The notes below the pieces were generated by a model. That model was not told where the DNA came from and ran no database searches. It saw nothing but the letters and a program-made list of their open reading frames with translations. The position numbers and the translations under genes were made by a program. From Pleurocapsa minor HA4230-MV1 (lineage in GTDB: Bacteria; Cyanobacteriota; Cyanobacteriia; Cyanobacteriales; Xenococcaceae), in contig JAHHHZ010000031.1 of NCBI GenBank assembly GCA_019359095.1, forward strand, positions 34,692-98,691: DNA of 64,000 nucleotides, written 5' to 3'. Below are positions 61,901 to 64,000 of this stretch, one piece after another (positions within the stretch are counted from its first letter, which is position 1; every line of letters starts with the position of its first letter).

Positions 61901-62551
61901 AGCAAATAATTCAAATTCACTGCGATCTAAGTTTTCTACCCAACCCTGCAAGATAATTTTCCAGACTGAATGATGGTTAAAAAAACCTGAAACGAAACCG
62001 ACGCGAATCTTTTGCTGGGCTGCCAGTTTTGGTGTGCTTAATGGCTGACTCCATTGGGGATAGCGACTTGCCATTAACCGCTGAATCAAGCCACCATACG
62101 TCTGCTGTAAATCGCGATCGCACATTCCCTGATAGGCTAAATAGAAAGGCTGGTTAGAACCCACAGCCATCGCTGCTGCCGACCTTTGTTGCTCATTCGC
62201 TTGCTCATAATAATCGGCTAAACTTTGTAGCTGTTGTTGATACTTCTGTCTTTTCGACTCAATTTCTGCCTCTGCTGTATAAATTATCGGCAGCTGACTA
62301 ACTACAAGACTTAATCTAGCTAAATGATAATCGGGATTGAGATCTAAAGCAGTTTGAAAAGAAGCGATCGCCTGCTCTGTTTGTCCTTGCTGTAATAGCG
62401 CCATGCCTAAATTATAGTGAGCTTCTACTAAATTAGGTTGAAGGGCGATCGCAGTTTGCCATGAGGCGATCGCTAACTCTATTTGTCCAGCTTGGCTGTG
62501 TTTAATACCAACTTGAAAATAAGACTTGGCAGATGCAGATTGAGATTCCAT
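58916..62551 (-). CDS. TPR/OGT-like (GT41) and GT2 glycosyltransferase fusion
   Basis: A 1211-residue protein with two glycosyltransferases. Order: TPRs (about 1-105); a SPINDLY/O-GlcNAc-transferase-like domain (about 175-535: IRVGFVSGFFNHHSVWKI, LAPVQIASWGHPETSGLPTI, DNIGWSGGNTTLESTVYNLP); a second TPR array (about 550-800); and a GT2 domain (about 875-1100: WSVVIPVVNRPEYFPECLAS, IIVLDNGSNPP, and the DxD-like HNDDYVLPGFY). It probably glycosylates proteins or cell-surface glycans. No acceptor is known. No membrane segment is obvious, so it may be cytosolic or peripheral. Confidence 0.88.
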   Translation of the reverse strand: MESQSASAKSYFQVGIKHSQAGQIELAIASWQTAIALQPNLVEAHYNLGMALLQQGQTEQAIASFQTALDLNPDYHLARLSLVVSQLPIIYTAEAEIESKRQKYQQQLQSLADYYEQANEQQRSAAAMAVGSNQPFYLAYQGMCDRDLQQTYGGLIQRLMASRYPQWSQPLSTPKLAAQQKIRVGFVSGFFNHHSVWKIILQGWVENLDRSEFELFAYFTGNKRDEQTARAAKSFERFEHHAFSVDQWAEKIAQDNLHILIFPEFGMDTMAVQLGCLRLAPVQIASWGHPETSGLPTIDYFLSSDLMEPTNAQSHYTEKLVKLPNLGVCYQPIPIKPEAVARKDLGILESDIMFWCCQSLFKYLPQHDDVFPRIAQAVSNAKFVLIKLESELATNVFCQRLADAFQKFNLNYQDYCIFLPLMSANAFAGLGAIADIYLDNIGWSGGNTTLESTVYNLPIVTLPGELMRSRHTLAILKMMGIEETIAHNKDEYVQIATRLGQDRDYRHHSSQQIALNKYKCYGDLKPVRALEDFLMAIVEKPSRFDSAEVKAAFQLAEQHYQNNRLDLAQQQYSQVLALQPKHAEALYAFGSIEQQKGNLTSAEQYFCASVQAQPNFLKAWFSLGNLRQAQGQFSNAEEAYRQALNLRPDSAPIYNNLGYVLQQQNKWSAAASYYQQALELMPNCLEADVNWGNALFAQGKLSPEKQAHYAKLNYKLGLGRQRVGDGQTAEIYYLQAISMQPDLVEAHYDLGSILHQQRNLDQALNCYQQVLQLDPNFGKAYYSLGQVYQDLGDLVQATASFKRGLQLINLAYAQAILQGTEGVIAPSPNLATVAENYTVPPIPSGTVTIGGHEFPAIPPVSEVGKRPFWSVVIPVVNRPEYFPECLASVLSQWTSAEEMEIIVLDNGSNPPQWQIPDDLGRGIIRYYRLPETIPLQENWNTAVSLCRGEWIHLLHNDDYVLPGFYEQLKTSLATCPDSVGAAFTGYQSINDNRQILYTEEYDLENYRGIVQDWVRQIGVVNATSPPSIVIKRASYEKLGGYKLDILFTCDWELYKRIASFSDWWYEPGILAHYRRQANSVTITENLNGASGYDHLRAIEISESYLPAKYCAEITAKSRVNHFLWCLDRANTPLKSGNLDSTLQLLQAALKIDRSSGAIAELSRWLQAQIAAPLVKQLAQLEIDIDSEETEQNILLNLARTIFYNREKDTLS

Positions 62552-62716
62552 CGCTCTTAATGCCTAATTTAAGAATTTAACCAGTATTTTAAAAACAAAT
62601 AAAAAAAGACACTCTCAAACTAAGAGCATCCCAATTATTCGTCAGGCGAATATTTCTTTCAGCCCAGACAGTAGTATATCAAAGAACAAAATAATCTAGC
62701 TTTAATCCAAGACTAT

Positions 62717-63031
62717 CTAATAAAGTTTAATATCAGTAGCAACACCAGTATATACAGAAGTAGCTACGCTGGAGTTTTTACCATCTACTGTTACAGCAGT
62801 AGCAGTGCCAGCACCAGTTGCAGCGCTAAGGCTGTAATAGGGGGAAGCAGCAGATGTAGTACCTGTCAAAGTGTTAGCAGTTGTAGATTGTCCATAGCCT
62901 TCGGCATAGACATTAGCAGAGGCTACGCCTCCATTAGCACTAACGGATCCTCCTGTATAAGCACCGAATCCACCATTGATATTTTCAGTTGCATCGGTCG
63001 CTTCAATAAATCTTAAGTCTTGAATAATCAT
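62717..63031 (-). CDS. Gly-Gly-leader small peptide, Ala/Thr/Ser-rich
   Basis: A 104-residue precursor. The leader MIIQDLRFIEATDATENING-G ends at Gly20-Gly21, as in class II bacteriocin-type leaders. The core is Ala, Gly, Ser, Thr and Tyr-rich (GGVASANVYAEGYGQSTTAN; STAVTVDGKNSSVATSV-like), with no Cys. The start MIIxDL is shared with the next gene. AAGGT lies before the ATG. It is a different leader from the crystallin type (31 residues). It may be exported by the same C39 transporter or by another not in the window. Confidence 0.65.
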   Translation of the reverse strand: MIIQDLRFIEATDATENINGGFGAYTGGSVSANGGVASANVYAEGYGQSTTANTLTGTTSAASPYYSLSAATGAGTATAVTVDGKNSSVATSVYTGVATDIKLY

Positions 63032-63284
63032 AGTTTCGATAACCTTGCTAAAGTGTATAGTTTGTTGTTTACAGTTTACGCCAACCCAACTACATACATA
63101 AAAAAAATTTTAAATGTATGCATCAAGGGCTAAAATTATGTTCACAGTCTCAACAGTTAACTCTTTTCCGTCTAAAATTAGACTTTTCCACGGCTATTCC
63201 ACAGACTGAAAAGAAATTAACTAGTTAGCTTTTTTCGTCTTTGCTAAACAAGAGAAAAGAACTTTGTCACAGCTTGAATGCAGG

Positions 63285-63412
63285 GAGAAAAATCAACATT
63301 TACGGCGTTGGTGAGTGCGTAATGTTGTTGATGCAAGAATCAGCGAGAAAGCAACGTTTCGGTGATCTAATAGCATTCCCGATTCAGCAACGCCTTTTGT
63401 TGATTTTCTCTC
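63285..63412. repeat. 128-bp element with long inverted repeat ends
   Basis: The ends GAGAAAAATCAAC...GGCGTTG (63285-63310) and CAACGCC...GTTGATTTTCTCTC (63388-63412) pair over about 24 of 26 positions. The 76-base middle has no long frame. It resembles a MITE or an eroded insertion sequence. The 67-residue frame that spans it (63241-63444) is not supported. The rest of 63032-63514 shows nothing else. Confidence 0.6.
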
Positions 63413-63514
63413 TATTAGAGAAAGTCGATCATTTAACCAAGTGAATGAAACTTAGATAATGCTACTGGTTAATTATATAGATTAAGCTATTGCCAATTTT
63501 AACCAGCGAAATAG

Positions 63515-63808
63515 TTATAAATAACTAAGCATCATCTCTTTTGTTAGTTCATAAGACCCACTAGAGTGGCTACCAAGTCTAAACTTGATGTATCCCTTGC
63601 CGTGTTTCTTAATTACTTTGTCTCCAGCTATAGATATAGAGTAGACATCATCTCCCTCACCTTCTATCGATGTTAGGGAATAAGTCTTACCATCAACGCT
63701 AATAGAATCTGATGCTGAGGAAGATGAAGCACCTCCTCTGATAGCAACTTCGTTTTTTTCGTACTCTCGATCACAAGAGTTGAAAAATTCTAAATCATAG
63801 ATAATCAT
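63515..63808 (-). CDS. Gly-Gly-leader small peptide 2
   Basis: A 97-residue precursor with the leader MIIYDLEFFNSCDREYEKNE then VAIRGG (cut after Gly26). The core begins ASSSSASDSISVDGKTYSL and continues as beta-rich sequence (YSISIAGDKVIKKHGKGYIK). The MIIxDLxF start is shared with the preceding peptide gene. No Cys in the core. Upstream it has AAGGTAATATCC before the ATG. The core is not homologous to the crystallin proteins. Confidence 0.65.
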   Translation of the reverse strand: MIIYDLEFFNSCDREYEKNEVAIRGGASSSSASDSISVDGKTYSLTSIEGEGDDVYSISIAGDKVIKKHGKGYIKFRLGSHSSGSYELTKEMMLSYL

Positions 63809-63900
63809 TGGATATTACCTTGTGCAGTTGTAAGTTTTATCAGAGCTTGAGTGCAGTGAACTACATCAAGATGAAGTCACTGCGATTTACAATTAACTAT

Positions 63901-64000
63901 TTAGTAAGACTCAGAGTAGGACTCGGAACCTGCTCCACTGTAGTTACCTTCAATAGTTAAAGTGTGTGTGTAAGCGAAAGCTTTAGTGTTACGACCAAAG
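63901..64000 (-). CDS. C-terminal end of a small peptide gene, cut by the window
   Basis: The minus strand reads FGRNTKAFAYTHTLTIEGNY then SGAGSESYSESY and a stop at 63901. The 5' part lies beyond 64000. Composition (Ser, Thr, Tyr, Gly) and direction match the two peptide genes before it, so it is probably a third member of the group; its leader cannot be seen. Confidence 0.5.
   Translation of the reverse strand, partial: FGRNTKAFAYTHTLTIEGNYSGAGSESYSESY

Noticed and set aside
63241..63444. 67-residue plus-strand frame
   Set aside because: It runs across the inverted-repeat element, with a TTG start and no recognisable protein features.

Overview
The window is chromosomal DNA from a cyanobacterium. 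The octamer GCGATCGC (HIP1) occurs throughout, and the base composition is AT-rich. The housekeeping genes are typical of the group: the long cyanobacterial form of IspH, the circadian kinase SasA, PEP carboxylase, arogenate/prephenate dehydrogenase, o-succinylbenzoate synthase (phylloquinone pathway), a GH57 branching enzyme, and several cyanobacterial families of unknown function (DUF3143, DUF3122, DUF4168, DUF4350). Interspersed repeats, many decayed genes and many toxin-antitoxin pairs suggest a large, repeat-rich genome. The genus cannot be fixed from this sequence.

Layout. 0-20 kb: mostly metabolic and regulatory genes (saccharopine dehydrogenase-like, ispH, tyrA, GH57, sasA, ppc, phzF-like, ggt, a broken Ser/Thr kinase, a NarL-type histidine kinase), with remnants of an Rpn nuclease gene and a NarL response regulator. 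21-29 kb: an export locus. Three small beta/gamma-crystallin-like proteins share a 31-residue leader ending in Gly-Gly. They are followed by a C39-peptidase ABC transporter, an HlyD-type adaptor and a cupin. A palindrome, ACTTTAGT-N25/26-ACTAAAGT, lies upstream of two of the three peptide genes and of the transporter; the first peptide gene has a diverged version. 29-31 kb: DUF4129 and DUF4350 membrane proteins. 31.3-40.2 kb: a HicAB pair followed by a DNA phosphorothioation (Dnd) island. The island holds a phospholipase-D/helicase restriction protein, a 53-residue protein, an SMC-like ATPase, a 135-residue protein, DndC and DndD. DndA, DndB and a canonical DndE are not present.

40-50 kb: a TPR-acetyltransferase, a lone TnpB element with a candidate omega-RNA, a large hairpin of unknown origin, tRNA-Asp, menC, a PIN-domain toxin pair flanked by a duplicated piece of pheT, pheT itself and a DUF433/DUF5615 pair. 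50-56.5 kb: HicB with a frameshifted HicA, rimM, an AvtA-type aminotransferase, small conserved proteins, a pentapeptide-repeat protein and a sugar ABC ATPase. 56.8-64 kb: an RTX-like protein, a poly-serine small protein, a 1211-residue TPR/GT41/GT2 glycosyltransferase, and a second group of small Gly-Gly-leader peptides that runs off the window end.

How the genes may work together. The Gly-Gly leaders, the C39 transporter, the adaptor and the common promoter palindrome point to one co-regulated system that trims and secretes small calcium-binding-type crystallin domains; this is inferred and I do not recognise it as a named system. The Dnd island would sulfur-modify DNA and restrict unmodified DNA. 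Two genes (dndD and pheT) carry in-frame insertions of interspersed-repeat sequence.
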